Positions 1 through 9,670 of a DNA stretch of 64,000 nt are shown here, piece after piece. The notes below the pieces were generated by a model, which saw nothing but the letters and a program-made list of their open reading frames with translations, was not told the DNA's origin and made no database searches. Made by a program: the position numbers and the translations under genes. Each line of letters opens with the position of its first letter. Positions within the stretch are counted from its first letter, which is position 1. The stretch is from the NCBI GenBank assembly GCA_965662645.1, contig CBFIII010000013.1, forward strand, positions 1 through 64,000, read 5' to 3'. This DNA comes from UBA5342 sp965662645. Lineage in GTDB: Bacteria; Bacteroidota; Bacteroidia; Bacteroidales; UBA5342.

Positions 1-2259
1 GTCCACATCGTCCTTTATGCCATCATTATCAAAATCACCTAAAAAGTCATCACAAGCATCACCTATCCCATCGCCATCTTCGTCAGCTTGGTCGCCATTG
101 GCTAACCACAAACAGTTATCCACATTGTCAATCACCAAATCATTATCATCATCGGTATCGCAAGGATCGCCTTCACCGTCTTGATCAAAATCTTCTTGAT
201 CAGGATTATATTTAGAAACACAATTATCATCATCATCGATCACCCCATCACCATCGGCATCATTGGGCTGAGCATCATACTCAAATTCCACTTTAAACGT
301 TAGTAGCGTAATGGGCTGAGCCTGCCCCGTACCATTAGTCATGGCATAGACGTAGATACGCTCTCCATCGTAACGCACATTACAATGACGCAATGAAGGA
401 CCTCCAGCATAAGAGAGCAGATCAGACCAATTGTTCTCACCCTCAGGCGTGGTCTTCATCTTCACCTTGTTATTTTCGAGGTAAACCAACAAGATATTCT
501 TGCCTACCGAAAAAATATCACCATTATTATTGGGACAGTTAGTTGAGTGAGACAAGGTAGCATCATCAGCTTTTTTGAAATAATGGATAGGGTTAGCACC
601 CACCTTGACCAAGAAATGGATGGCTTCATTTTTAGTGACCGTCCATAAATGCCCTGTTGTAATATTTTTCCCAAGACCAATAAAACAAGGCTCCGCTTCT
701 TTGATTACATTAGGATCTTGCAATGGAATAGTGACAGGTGCACCATGCATATCGCTCCAATTCTGCTGTCCATAAGGCGACTCCGCTTCAGCATAGAAAA
801 TACCATTATTATAATCATACATAAAACTATCATCATTATTAGCCGCCATATAGCGTATGGCAAAACCCGTACGCAACTTGCCATTTATGTATTTAAATCC
901 ACCATAGATATTATATAACGCTGTATCTCCTCCTGCTTGATTACCATTGTTAAACTGAATAGGACTCCCCCACACATTACCATCATAAATATTATACTGC
1001 GAATCGCCATTGCCCGATCCACCAAAGCGAAAACTCGCCATTAAACGACCATCATCAAATAATTGGAAATCTGGATAGGTGCAACTTTGATAATCAACGC
1101 CCGATTTAAGGTAAAGCCTTTTATCATTAAAAATAGATAATGTAAACTCCTCATCTGACACAAAAGCTTTTCCTTTTGAGGTCACACGGTAATTAAAATA
1201 ATGATCAGGATAACTAACCTTGCGATAAGCGTGCATATCATAGATCAGATGTATAGTACTGTCCAAGGGACAAATCCCTACGGCAATGGTATTGTGCGAA
1301 TCGCCAATACTTGCATTGCCTCTATAACCAATGTGGGTGTCTGGAAACTCAATCGTTTTCCACTCGCCACCATCGACTGGTTTACGCGAAAGCATCACGT
1401 TCATCTTATCCATTCCCCCCTTGTACCACGTCACAAATACATAATCACCAATTACTTGCATACAATCACCATGTGGAGTAATGCGTTTACCGAAATGATA
1501 GGTTTCATCCTTAGCCCCTTCGAAATAGAGGCCTTCGTTGGTGAGCAGTTTTTCACTCTCAAAAGAAATCGATTTGATATTTTTACTGCCAATACCCAGC
1601 TCTTGCAAGGTCTCTGTACGGGCCAAATCGGTAGCATATGCTTCCGTAACCGTACTTTTGTGTAGCACTACACGATCTACACAATGATGCTGCGACCGCC
1701 CCGAAAGACTAATGGTATATTCGCCAGGAGTAGCAAAATTAACATATACAGCATAAGGATTACCATCGTTCGTTTTTGATTTCCAAGTCCACTCAGTAGT
1801 ACCGTGGCAGTACATCTTCAACCAGCCATCCTTGCTTGCTCCTTCGGGGTTGGGTGTTAGTCCGCTTCCTTTAGGGTAAACTTTCAGAACACCACTTTTA
1901 CCATAAAAATCGTTGACTCCGGGGAATTTCAACCACGTATCATTACTCTCAGTACTGCTCGTACCATGCCCCACTTTATTTCTTATTTGGACACGATATT
2001 CGCCTGGATTTGTGATATTTATAGTCGCACTAATAAGCCCAACACCTGGATTCGAAAAGTTATCAGCCCCATTCCATCGGATGTAGGAAGTCCCCGCATA
2101 AGGCGTAAACGCCGTTTCTTTTACCCAACTGCCAGTCTCCCCCGTCATTTTCTCAGCTTCTATCACTACCAGCCCATTTATTTCCTGATAATCAGCCCCC
2201 AAGACATAGACTGACAATAATAAAAATAGGACACTCAACATGTATTTGCTTATAGACAT
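1..2259 (-). CDS. BNR_4-type polysaccharide lyase (PL24/PL25-like ulvan lyase) with thrombospondin type 3 repeats, partial
   Basis: The frame is open from an ATG at 2259 to the window edge (at least 753 codons), so the C-terminus is missing. Order: signal peptide (about 1-21); beta-sandwich carbohydrate-binding-like region (about 22-185, opening with a VIEAE motif); seven-bladed propeller-type BNR_4 domain; then Asp/Gly-rich thrombospondin type 3 repeats that bind Ca2+. The catalytic signature is seen: GDSHNTIAVG, then YDMH 21 residues after the first His, and a YPDF Tyr followed 16 residues later by the Arg of SFRFGG. These spacings match the His/His and Tyr/Arg sets I recall for characterised PL24/PL25 ulvan lyases, which cut rhamnose-glucuronate links by beta-elimination. 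Paralogue of the gene at 4980-7772 but with different accessory domains. Likely secreted; a T9SS tail may lie beyond the edge. Confidence 0.8.
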   Translation of the reverse strand, partial: MSISKYMLSVLFLLLSVYVLGADYQEINGLVVIEAEKMTGETGSWVKETAFTPYAGTSYIRWNGADNFSNPGVGLISATINITNPGEYRVQIRNKVGHGTSSTESNDTWLKFPGVNDFYGKSGVLKVYPKGSGLTPNPEGASKDGWLKMYCHGTTEWTWKSKTNDGNPYAVYVNFATPGEYTISLSGRSQHHCVDRVVLHKSTVTEAYATDLARTETLQELGIGSKNIKSISFESEKLLTNEGLYFEGAKDETYHFGKRITPHGDCMQVIGDYVFVTWYKGGMDKMNVMLSRKPVDGGEWKTIEFPDTHIGYRGNASIGDSHNTIAVGICPLDSTIHLIYDMHAYRKVSYPDHYFNYRVTSKGKAFVSDEEFTLSIFNDKRLYLKSGVDYQSCTYPDFQLFDDGRLMASFRFGGSGNGDSQYNIYDGNVWGSPIQFNNGNQAGGDTALYNIYGGFKYINGKLRTGFAIRYMAANNDDSFMYDYNNGIFYAEAESPYGQQNWSDMHGAPVTIPLQDPNVIKEAEPCFIGLGKNITTGHLWTVTKNEAIHFLVKVGANPIHYFKKADDATLSHSTNCPNNNGDIFSVGKNILLVYLENNKVKMKTTPEGENNWSDLLSYAGGPSLRHCNVRYDGERIYVYAMTNGTGQAQPITLLTFKVEFEYDAQPNDADGDGVIDDDDNCVSKYNPDQEDFDQDGEGDPCDTDDDNDLVIDNVDNCLWLANGDQADEDGDGIGDACDDFLGDFDNDGIKDDVD

Positions 2260-2687
2260 TTTTCTTTGTTTTATTTTGACATTCAATTTACGTCAAAAAA
2301 ACATAGAAAACCCGAATTATAATTTAAAACATCAACCAAAAAACTGAACTGACACCTCATATACGAAGAATAACGTTTTATTGGAGTATAACTTCATACT
2401 AAAAACTACTCCCCACAGAAAAATTAGCATAACTAAGTTATAAGTATGATCTAGAAATTTTCACTTAAAAGACACAAGACAGAAAATCTTACACCTGATA
2501 TAAGCTTTAAAAAAACAACAGACACTTTTCGTTTTATTCTTATTACAAAATCGTTTCATAACTAAGACTATAGCAAATTTTTTCTTCATCAATTAAACAA
2601 AAAACATTCTAAATTCTTTCTGTGCATTTTAAAAAACATATGGTATAACACACTAATTCAGCAACATAAAAAAAAAGATATTAATAT

Positions 2688-2862
2688 GGGCGCCTAATCC
2701 AGCTTTCAGCTACTACAAATAATAGCAGTCGGCTCTATGCTGCTGCGCCAGTCTGGTGGTTCTCTACGTTCCACCCCCAGCCAGTCGGCATCATAGGCCG
2801 CCGGCTACCATTTGTACCGCTTCTATCTGGGGCGCGCCACCACACAAGGCAACTGCTGTGAG
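2688..2862. repeat. GC-rich 175-bp element flanked by 11-bp near-direct repeats
   Basis: The composition changes abruptly from AT-rich flanks to a clearly GC-rich block that starts GGGCGCC and contains GGGGCGCGCC near its right end. The flanks read GATATTAATAT (2677-2687) and GATCTTAATAT (2863-2873), one mismatch in 11, like an aged target-site duplication. No open frame and no terminal inverted repeats are visible. It may be a small non-coding mobile element. Confidence 0.5.
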
Positions 2863-3116
2863 GATCTTAATATTTCCTAACCCCATTCATTATTCACTGA
2901 TTCATTAACGAACAATGATAAATCCCTCTAAAATACTCCACACAAATGGATCAGAAAGTCCTCGTGAGCAACAAAGACGAAATAGACATTATCTCCCAAC
3001 TATTCATCAGCCATAACAACGTTTGAAAACTTCAATTGTACAGGACTTAGCAAACCAGCAAGAATAGTTTTCGCTCCTTTTTGATAAAAGAACGTTATTG
3101 TTCTTATGTGTTTATT

Positions 3117-3223
3117 AATTATAAATGAACTCCCCTGCTGCAAGCAGACGGAGTATCAATTCGAAACACTTTTTTTATTCGCAACAAGCTACGGAGAATA
3201 AAGTCCACAATGTGGGATTAAAT
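3117..3223. repeat. Degenerate ~105-bp repeat, copy 1
   Basis: It shares a CCCC..TGC..CAGACG...GTAT pattern and the end ATGTGGGATTAAA with 53167-53274. Both copies stop 20-25 bp after the stop codon of an unrelated minus-strand gene. The shape suggests the end of an old insertion element. Confidence 0.4.
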
Positions 3224-3246
3224 CGAAAGCCACCCTCAACCATCTA

Positions 3247-4821
3247 CTAATCTACGGTTTGAACACTTCCCCACCAATTTTCGTTAGGTTGCCAGTCTTT
3301 GTTTAGCATCTCTTTTCGCAGTTTTTCTTGAGCCTTAAAGACTCTTGCTTTCTTTTCTGTGAGAAAGGATTGCTCCTTAGTAGCACTGTAAAGAGAATCG
3401 GGACTTGGATAATTAGCGCCTACATCTTCAAGCCATTTAAGCAGTGTTTGCGACATGTCATGAGTACGCTCCGCTTCTGTCGTTGCCAAGTTACGATCTT
3501 CGTGAATATCCTGTGTCAAGTTATAGAGTTCATCACGTCCATTTTCCCAAAAGTGGATCAATTTCCAATCCCCTTTCCTCATAATAGAAACGGGTCTTCC
3601 GCCCTGATTGCCATAATGTGGGTAATGCCAATACAAAGGACGATCTTCTAACGTACCACCTTTCAATACTGGCAGAATACTTTTACCATCCACATGGTTA
3701 TTAGGACGCAAAGGCAGACCTGCCAAATCAAGAAGTGTAGGGTAAAAATCACTACCTACAACTGGCGTACTATTTCGTTCTCCATGATTATCCATCCAGG
3801 GCACACTTACGATATAAGGAATACGTATTCCACCCTCCCACTGGTAACCTTTACCTCCTTTTAGAGGCAAACAACTGGTAGAATAATTATCTCCGGACGT
3901 CACCCCTCCATTATCAGACGTAAATATTACTATCGTATTTTTATCAAGACCATTCTCTTTAAGAGCAGCGAGCACCATACCTACAGCATCATCCATCGTT
4001 TCTATTAACCCCGCATATACAGGATTGTCCTGATACTTTCGCATAGGTAACATATCACCATCTTCAAAACCGACATCAGCAATACCCATGCTTTCAGCTT
4101 TTTCACGGTATTTATTCCATTTTTCACGCGTCGTTTGTATAGGGGCATGAACCGCATAAAACGACAAGTAAGCAAGGAAAGGTTTATCTTTTGACGCTGC
4201 CATAAAATCAACCGTTTCCTGTGCTAGGCGCATAGATAGATTTTCGCCAAGCTCATGATTTTTTAACTTTGGGTTATTAAATGGAGCAAAGAATCCCCCT
4301 CGAGGCGATCCACTACTATAACCTCCTTTGTTAATATCAAAACCAAAATCTTCGGGATAATACCCCTCTTCGCCTAGGTGCCATTTACCCGCAAAAAAAG
4401 TCGTATATCCTCCCTCTTTAAGCGCCATTGGCATAGTGACCACCGTCGTATCCATATGGTGCTTATACTCTGCAGGCAGTAGTTGTGTAAAACGTTTTCG
4501 TGCACGCCACGCCTCGCCCGAAGGCGAACCTATCCAGTCGGTAATGCCATGACGAGCCGTAAACTGCCCCGTCATCAATGTAGCTCGTGAAGGACTACAC
4601 ACCTGACAACCAGAATAACCATTAGTAAATACCACCCCATTTGCGGCTATCGCATCGATGTTAGGTGTTTCATAATATTGACTCCCCATACACCCTAAAT
4701 CAGAATAACCAAAATCATCGGCTAATATAAATAGAATATTAGGCTGCTTAACCTGCTCTTTTTCTTTTGTTTGACACGAAAACAGTGCCAACACTAAAAA
4801 CACGTACGATATCCTTTTCAT
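3247..4821 (-). CDS. S1-family sulfatase (formylglycine type), lipoprotein
   Basis: 524 residues, usual size for S1 sulfatases. A lipoprotein signal ends in LFSC (Cys16), so the enzyme is probably membrane-anchored in the periplasm or at the surface. The formylglycine motif is C-S-P-S-R with Cys75 the residue converted to FGly; the metal-binding ADD (35-36) and the GKWHLG block are present, as is the TSDNGG motif. It hydrolyses sulfate esters from carbohydrate; in this context the sulfate is probably on ulvan rhamnose (inference). The S1 subfamily cannot be fixed by eye. It lies 158 bp downstream of the lyase at 4980-7772 on the same strand. A TAAGTTTG sequence fitting the Bacteroidota -7 element (TAnnTTTG) lies at 4859-4852, about 30 bp before the ATG, so it may have its own promoter. 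Confidence 0.93.
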   Translation of the reverse strand: MKRISYVFLVLALFSCQTKEKEQVKQPNILFILADDFGYSDLGCMGSQYYETPNIDAIAANGVVFTNGYSGCQVCSPSRATLMTGQFTARHGITDWIGSPSGEAWRARKRFTQLLPAEYKHHMDTTVVTMPMALKEGGYTTFFAGKWHLGEEGYYPEDFGFDINKGGYSSGSPRGGFFAPFNNPKLKNHELGENLSMRLAQETVDFMAASKDKPFLAYLSFYAVHAPIQTTREKWNKYREKAESMGIADVGFEDGDMLPMRKYQDNPVYAGLIETMDDAVGMVLAALKENGLDKNTIVIFTSDNGGVTSGDNYSTSCLPLKGGKGYQWEGGIRIPYIVSVPWMDNHGERNSTPVVGSDFYPTLLDLAGLPLRPNNHVDGKSILPVLKGGTLEDRPLYWHYPHYGNQGGRPVSIMRKGDWKLIHFWENGRDELYNLTQDIHEDRNLATTEAERTHDMSQTLLKWLEDVGANYPSPDSLYSATKEQSFLTEKKARVFKAQEKLRKEMLNKDWQPNENWWGSVQTVD

Positions 4822-4851
4822 TTTTATCTAATATTATTTATAAAACACTAT

Positions 4852-4859
4852 CAAACTTA
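4852..4859 (-). promoter_or_regulatory. Candidate -7 promoter element for the sulfatase
   Basis: TAAGTTTG on the minus strand matches the Bacteroidota -7 consensus TAnnTTTG and lies 31-38 bp upstream of the sulfatase ATG. No good -33 TTG partner is visible, so support is modest. Confidence 0.3.
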
Positions 4860-4979
4860 CAAATCAGCAGACTCACTTTTTTTAAGAAATGTTTTTCTTT
4901 AGATTAATAAAGTAAAACAAGCATACTTTGATACTCACTCCACCACACCTTAGTTTCGTCCTACACCTAGCAGTTTATG

Positions 4980-7772
4980 CTATTTCACAACCACCTTAAC
5001 AACATCTCCCAACACCTTTACCATATAAATACCCTGAGGCAATACAACAGAAAGGTTCGAATGACTTGTGCGCTGCTGAAATACCTTTACACCATTCATA
5101 TTATAAATGGAAATATCGACTCCCATTTCTAAATCATATAACTGAATACTTCCTTTAGCACCAAAGCACTTAAATGAAGAATTAAATGCTTCAGCAAGCT
5201 TTGTTGCAGCATCTCCCCCCACTAGTGGAGTGGAATAGTTATAAGCTAAATCTCTGTGAACGATAGCATAGTTATAGGTTTCATCTGCCACCCTAGCCTC
5301 ATCAGTGTAAGACAATGTTCCAGCAGGCAATAAAGCCAGCACATCCCATTTAGCTATAGTATCAATACCACCAATGATATCTGCAGTACCGTAGGCAGCT
5401 TGCGCTTTCATATCTGGAGCAGGTGCTGACAGATCTGAAGTGCGTAAGATCAACGTGGCTTGAACACCTGTTAAAACATCAACACCTTCTGTCCAAGTCA
5501 GCTCCACAGTACCTGACGATGGTTCATTTAGCGAGAGATTTTCTGCCACTGTAGGAGACTCAAGATCAGCCGTTTCATTTTTATCAGTATACAAAATTAT
5601 GTCGTCATAATAAATGGCACAAGCGCCACCATTTGCTTTGCTACGCAAGCGAGGATAACAATTAAGCGAATCACCTTTCGTATTCTGCCTAGAGGTCACC
5701 TTACGCTCAAAAACCAAAGCATCTGCATGCCCTGTGAATCCTGGTGTTGGCGCCCAGTCGCCTAATTTAGCCGTTGGATACGTCTGCCCAGAACTAATAT
5801 CCGATGTGGCAGTGTAAGCAATCATATGGAAATAATGCTGATCAGGCACCACGATTTTATCCACTATATTCTGCACATGATGTCCAGACGTACTTCCTGA
5901 ATATTCTAAGGCCATCACTTTAGATCCAGCACGGACATTGGTCCCATCAATAATCGTTGGCGTCACACCATAATCACTGCCATCCGTTTCCCAGTTGGCA
6001 ATAGCCTCATCCTCGAAGCTAATGTGCAAAGAATTTCCTGTTGCTAATTCGTACACTTCAGGTGTATATATCGCAATGCTTGTTTCTTTTTGCTCATCAT
6101 TTTCATCTTTTGCGATCAGCTTGAAGGTATAAACACGATCTGTCATATCTGTTAGTATAGGATGAGAAGACCATAAATATGGAGCTGCTGTTAAAGTTCC
6201 CAGGTTAGTCGTTCCAGACCACAAAGAGACCTCTTTAAAAGCACTTCCAACATTTGCTTCAATGCCTATAGAACTTCCTAACTCAATTTCCTGACCATCA
6301 TTCAGATTATCGAAACTCAAGTGACGACTAGTATCAATGGGCGTAATATCCAAATCGTACATCTGAATATAAATAGGGCGTGCATCGCCAGAGGCCTTCT
6401 GCATAGCGTAAACAAACAATTTACCATCGGCTATTAACACATTAGAATGCTCCATAGAGATCCCCGAAGTGGCCGTGTATATTTTCTCCCAGTTGTTTGT
6501 GCCCCCCTCAGCCTTGTATATCTCGGGCCTATTATTATTACTGCTCATCAAAAAGACTTGATTACCTTCAACAGCATAAAGACTTCCTCCAGGAAAATTC
6601 GTACTAATAGAAAAGACCGAATCACCGGCTTGTTTATAGGCATGTACATTTTTTCTTTGGCCATCCACATTGCTCTTCACGCTATTGGTAATAAAATGAA
6701 CAGCTTCAGTATCAGTCACCGTAAAATCTGTTCCTGAAGCAATATACACTGAATTAGCACCTCCTTGTGTAACCTCATCTCCTGGTTCGTGAAAAAATAT
6801 TTTCTCGGGATGAACTAAAGGCAAAGAAAAAGGTTCTGCTTTATAATTATACCATTCCGTTTGTCCCGCAGGATCGTTAGTATAGGCATAATGAAAACCA
6901 TTATTGTAAACATATTTATCATCATTATAACTCATGCGTTTTAAGAAACCAATGCGTAACTTACCATTAATATATTTCATATCGCCATATAGTCCCCAGT
7001 TATAGGCGCTTCCAGAACTTTTAGCATTTAAAGTACTGAAATTAGTGAACGCCCCCCAAGTGCCACCACTGTATTTAGCAAATTTATACGAGCCGTTATT
7101 ATTCCCCCCTTCTCTGAACCATACAAACAACTCATTATCTGTATTCAGGAAAAAGTTTGGATAAGTAATATCGGAATAATTATAGACCGGGTTAAGGTAA
7201 GTTTGACGAGGTTGAAACAAATCAATATTAAAAGAATCTACTGGCGCATTGGCTGCCCCCTTTAAAGACACTTGATAATTAAAATATGAATCGGGATAAT
7301 CAGCCTGACTGTATGAGTGCATATCATAAAGCAAATGTACCGTACTATCAAGAGGGCAAATCCCCACAGCAATAGTGTTATGAGAATCGCCAATATGAGG
7401 ATACTTATGCTGGAAACCCACATGTGTGTGAGGAAACTTAATCGTTTCTAAAGTTTGCGTTGGAATATGCAAACGTGACAACATCACATTTTTGTTTTCT
7501 TCACCCCCCATATACCAAGTCAAGAAAAGAAAGTCGCCATACTTCTTTATACAATCGCCATGAGGTGTAATACGACGTCCGAAATAATATTCGAACCCTT
7601 CCTTATCAACAGCCATATCCGTTTTCCGTTGTTCACCATCGAAATACAAACCTGAGTCGGTCACTTTTATTTCAAATTCTCTCTGGATCTGAGCCCATAA
7701 TTGTTGAGACATTGTCAACAGAAGAACCATTGACCCGATAAATCCCCATTTAATTAATTTCTTATGATACAT
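4980..7772 (-). CDS. BNR_4-type polysaccharide lyase (PL24/PL25-like ulvan lyase) with T9SS tail
   Basis: 930 residues. Signal peptide (1-28), BNR_4 propeller lyase domain (about 30-485), an Ig-like domain (about 490-580), a jelly-roll carbohydrate-binding-like module (about 585-735), an FN3-like linker domain, and a C-terminal T9SS sorting domain (about 860-930, with GIYMVKV). The likely catalytic residues are His131, His152, Tyr204 and Arg220; the spacings 21 and 16 agree with those I recall for PL24/PL25 enzymes. It should cleave ulvan outside the cell with formation of an unsaturated uronate. The C-terminal ~350 residues recur as a separate gene at 36201-37304. Together with the sulfatase downstream it may form a two-gene unit. 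Confidence 0.88.
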   Translation of the reverse strand: MYHKKLIKWGFIGSMVLLLTMSQQLWAQIQREFEIKVTDSGLYFDGEQRKTDMAVDKEGFEYYFGRRITPHGDCIKKYGDFLFLTWYMGGEENKNVMLSRLHIPTQTLETIKFPHTHVGFQHKYPHIGDSHNTIAVGICPLDSTVHLLYDMHSYSQADYPDSYFNYQVSLKGAANAPVDSFNIDLFQPRQTYLNPVYNYSDITYPNFFLNTDNELFVWFREGGNNNGSYKFAKYSGGTWGAFTNFSTLNAKSSGSAYNWGLYGDMKYINGKLRIGFLKRMSYNDDKYVYNNGFHYAYTNDPAGQTEWYNYKAEPFSLPLVHPEKIFFHEPGDEVTQGGANSVYIASGTDFTVTDTEAVHFITNSVKSNVDGQRKNVHAYKQAGDSVFSISTNFPGGSLYAVEGNQVFLMSSNNNRPEIYKAEGGTNNWEKIYTATSGISMEHSNVLIADGKLFVYAMQKASGDARPIYIQMYDLDITPIDTSRHLSFDNLNDGQEIELGSSIGIEANVGSAFKEVSLWSGTTNLGTLTAAPYLWSSHPILTDMTDRVYTFKLIAKDENDEQKETSIAIYTPEVYELATGNSLHISFEDEAIANWETDGSDYGVTPTIIDGTNVRAGSKVMALEYSGSTSGHHVQNIVDKIVVPDQHYFHMIAYTATSDISSGQTYPTAKLGDWAPTPGFTGHADALVFERKVTSRQNTKGDSLNCYPRLRSKANGGACAIYYDDIILYTDKNETADLESPTVAENLSLNEPSSGTVELTWTEGVDVLTGVQATLILRTSDLSAPAPDMKAQAAYGTADIIGGIDTIAKWDVLALLPAGTLSYTDEARVADETYNYAIVHRDLAYNYSTPLVGGDAATKLAEAFNSSFKCFGAKGSIQLYDLEMGVDISIYNMNGVKVFQQRTSHSNLSVVLPQGIYMVKVLGDVVKVVVK

Positions 7773-8059
7773 TGTTATGATATTATATAAAAACTTCTAC
7801 GATTAGTTCACGATATCTGTGTTAACCTCATCAGCCCTCTATCCCTTATAGATGACTTGGAGCAAGGCTACAGAAAAAATTAAAACAATTGTTTACCGAC
7901 TTTTTTTTAAAAGAATAAAAAAACGACTAAAAGCGACATCACTATCAAACTAATCTATCAAAAAATAAAAAGATCACCCCAAAATTGAAAAAATAGCACA
8001 TTTTGACCTATAATTATCATTGTTCGACAAGCACAAATGAGTAAAAATCGAAGACCACA

Positions 8060-8185
8060 GCTTCATCATAAGGGGTAAATCAAGATTCAAAGCTAGCTCA
8101 AACCACATCAACCTTGCTTTCAGTTCGCCATTGACATACACGTCATAATCATAGCCATTGTCACCTACTACAATATCAATATTGG
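8060..8185 (-). pseudogene. Relic of a jelly-roll (PL28-like) polysaccharide lyase
   Basis: Read on the minus strand this encodes DNGYDYDVYVNGELK, nearly the same as DNGYDYEVYLNGELK in the intact gene at 18189-19037; the DNA match (about 8108-8181 against about 18352-18425) is strong. After NGELK most of the C-terminus is missing and a remnant resembling the final NPKNDPYSIMK follows out of register. There is no start codon and the frame runs into the flanks. It is therefore a decayed second copy, placed between a lyase and a regulator. Confidence 0.75.
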
Positions 8186-8231
8186 ATAGTCATGACTTAT
8201 GTCAGCATTTAGCAGCAAGAAAAGTTAGCAT

Positions 8232-9386
8232 TTATTCCAACACCTCAAGCTCTATCAATTCACTCTCTATATTGGTACGACCAATACCATGCACCAAAAA
8301 CAAAGCATTATAGTGGGCTTCTGGACTTGGGAGCTTCTCATAGAAACTTTCTAACCAATGCGTATTGGTAAAATTATTAACAGTGGCCATCACACCTATG
8401 TCATGATCTCCAGCAAAAAACAAGATTTTACGACCAACATCAGTTAATTCATGAAACGAAACCATTACATATTCTGCCCCCACCTTATCCATTGATAAAT
8501 TAAGGAACCTTTCTCTTTCAATACTATAAAGCTTAGCATTCTTCAGGGAAAATTGTTTTGAATTCTTAAGAAACGTAAAATCCAAATGACTAAACGTCTT
8601 AAAAGGGCCAATATATACAATGTTGTTATTAAGCACATTATCCTCAACAAAATCGGACTCCATACGGACATCGATTGGCGTTTCATTTTGAGCGAACCAG
8701 GTCGCTATTCGAGCCGCACAAATAGGTCCCATCTTAGTGACAAAAGAATAGTCTCGTCCTAAAAATTCAGTAGAATCTATAATCCCTTGATCAAGCGCCC
8801 TATTAAAATCCTCTTTGGAATTAACGCCTTCAAAATAGACGGAGCATAATTTCCCTTCAATTCTACCCTTAGTCGCAAAATGATCGCCTACAAAACAGAT
8901 GGTATTAGCATTGTCTTCAAAAAAAGAGCTCCAACAATAGGCTTCTCTATTATTAGGCAACAGCCAATATGTTGAAAGGGCTACCAGAAGTAATAAGGGG
9001 AGAGTAATATAAAGCCAAATTAATCTACCTTTTGCCTTTACAACATTTTCCACATTGGGATTTTTGGTAATAGATAAATTGTACTGTCCCTTCTTAATTT
9101 CAAAAATCAACTCATCTTTTGCACCAGCAGCAGCGTAATACTCATCTAGTTTTTTTCTTAGATTAAACATATACACCCTAACTTTCCCCTCAAAAGATTG
9201 TCCATTTTTCAGGTTTTCACTAAGAGCTACCTCAATAATGGTCTCCTTAACATTGTCCTTATTCAGATATGATTCTACAAGAAGCTTCAATATAAAAACA
9301 TTGACCTCTGATTGCGAAAACATATCGCACTCTATTAAGCGTTGAAGTGTTTTTTGTATTTTTTCTCTATTGATCACCATCGTCAT
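8232..9386 (-). CDS. Membrane-bound winged-helix one-component regulator (wHTH-TM-periplasmic domain), paralogue 1
   Basis: 384 residues. The N-terminal ~107 residues carry KVRVYMFNLRKKLDEYY...KGQYNLSI, which resembles the OmpR/CadC-type winged helix that ends LRKKL...GY; I recall the same block at the start of uncharacterised membrane proteins of other phyla. One transmembrane helix follows (about 121-143), then a ~235-residue periplasmic domain of unknown fold with the blocks VGDHF, NNNIVYIGPF and FAGDHDIGVMATV. The whole protein aligns with 59346-60497. A CadC/ToxR-like mode is inferred: a periplasmic signal changes DNA binding at the membrane. It is divergent from the GH2 at 9671 with 284 bp between. 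Alternative ATG at 9380. No direct functional evidence. Confidence 0.7.
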   Translation of the reverse strand: MTMVINREKIQKTLQRLIECDMFSQSEVNVFILKLLVESYLNKDNVKETIIEVALSENLKNGQSFEGKVRVYMFNLRKKLDEYYAAAGAKDELIFEIKKGQYNLSITKNPNVENVVKAKGRLIWLYITLPLLLLVALSTYWLLPNNREAYCWSSFFEDNANTICFVGDHFATKGRIEGKLCSVYFEGVNSKEDFNRALDQGIIDSTEFLGRDYSFVTKMGPICAARIATWFAQNETPIDVRMESDFVEDNVLNNNIVYIGPFKTFSHLDFTFLKNSKQFSLKNAKLYSIERERFLNLSMDKVGAEYVMVSFHELTDVGRKILFFAGDHDIGVMATVNNFTNTHWLESFYEKLPSPEAHYNALFLVHGIGRTNIESELIELEVLE

Positions 9387-9413
9387 ACATCATTAATATT
9401 CTGATCGTTATAA

Positions 9414-9436
9414 AGGTTAAAAACCGTTAATAACCT
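9414..9436. promoter_or_regulatory. Candidate operator in the regulator/GH2 divergent region
   Basis: AGGTTA and TAACCT form an inverted repeat with 11 bp between, enclosing AACCGTTAA (9422-9430). The same 9-mer is one half of a perfect palindrome in the other regulator/GH2 intergenic region (59279-59287). It lies just upstream of a candidate -33/-7 promoter for the GH2 gene, where an activator would bind. A chance match is possible. Confidence 0.35.
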
Positions 9437-9444
9437 ATTATTCA

Positions 9445-9475
9445 TTGCATCTTAAGCCCCTATAATGTACTTTTG
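9445..9475 (+). promoter_or_regulatory. Candidate Bacteroidota promoter for GH2
   Basis: TTG at 9445-9447 and TACTTTTG at 9468-9475 fit the -33 (TTTG) and -7 (TAnnTTTG) elements with a 20-bp spacer. Predicted start near 9480, giving a leader of about 190 nt before the GH2 ATG. Confidence 0.45.
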
Positions 9476-9670
9476 ATATGTGCTAAAGTACTTATTAATC
9501 CTAAGGTGTAAAAATACGGTTTTTATTTCTATTTCATTCCTAGATGACTTGGCGTTTTCAACCATCGTTTTATGACAGGTAAAAATGAACACCTCGTGTC
9601 TAATAACCAAAGAATATAAACAATACTAATCAACATACTATTAAAATAAAATTATTATAATATATACATC

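Larger units (their letters stand above)
2260..3246. other. Gene-free stretch with GC-rich element and repeat
   Basis: About 990 bp with no convincing gene. It holds a GC-rich element (2688-2862) with near-identical 11-bp flanks and a degenerate repeat (about 3117-3223) related to one at 53167-53274. A 26-codon open frame at 2946-3026 is too short and unsupported. Confidence 0.6.

Noticed and set aside
2946..3026. Small 26-codon open frame (MDQKVLVSNKDEIDI...)
   Set aside because: Too short, no recognisable homology, next to degenerate repeats.
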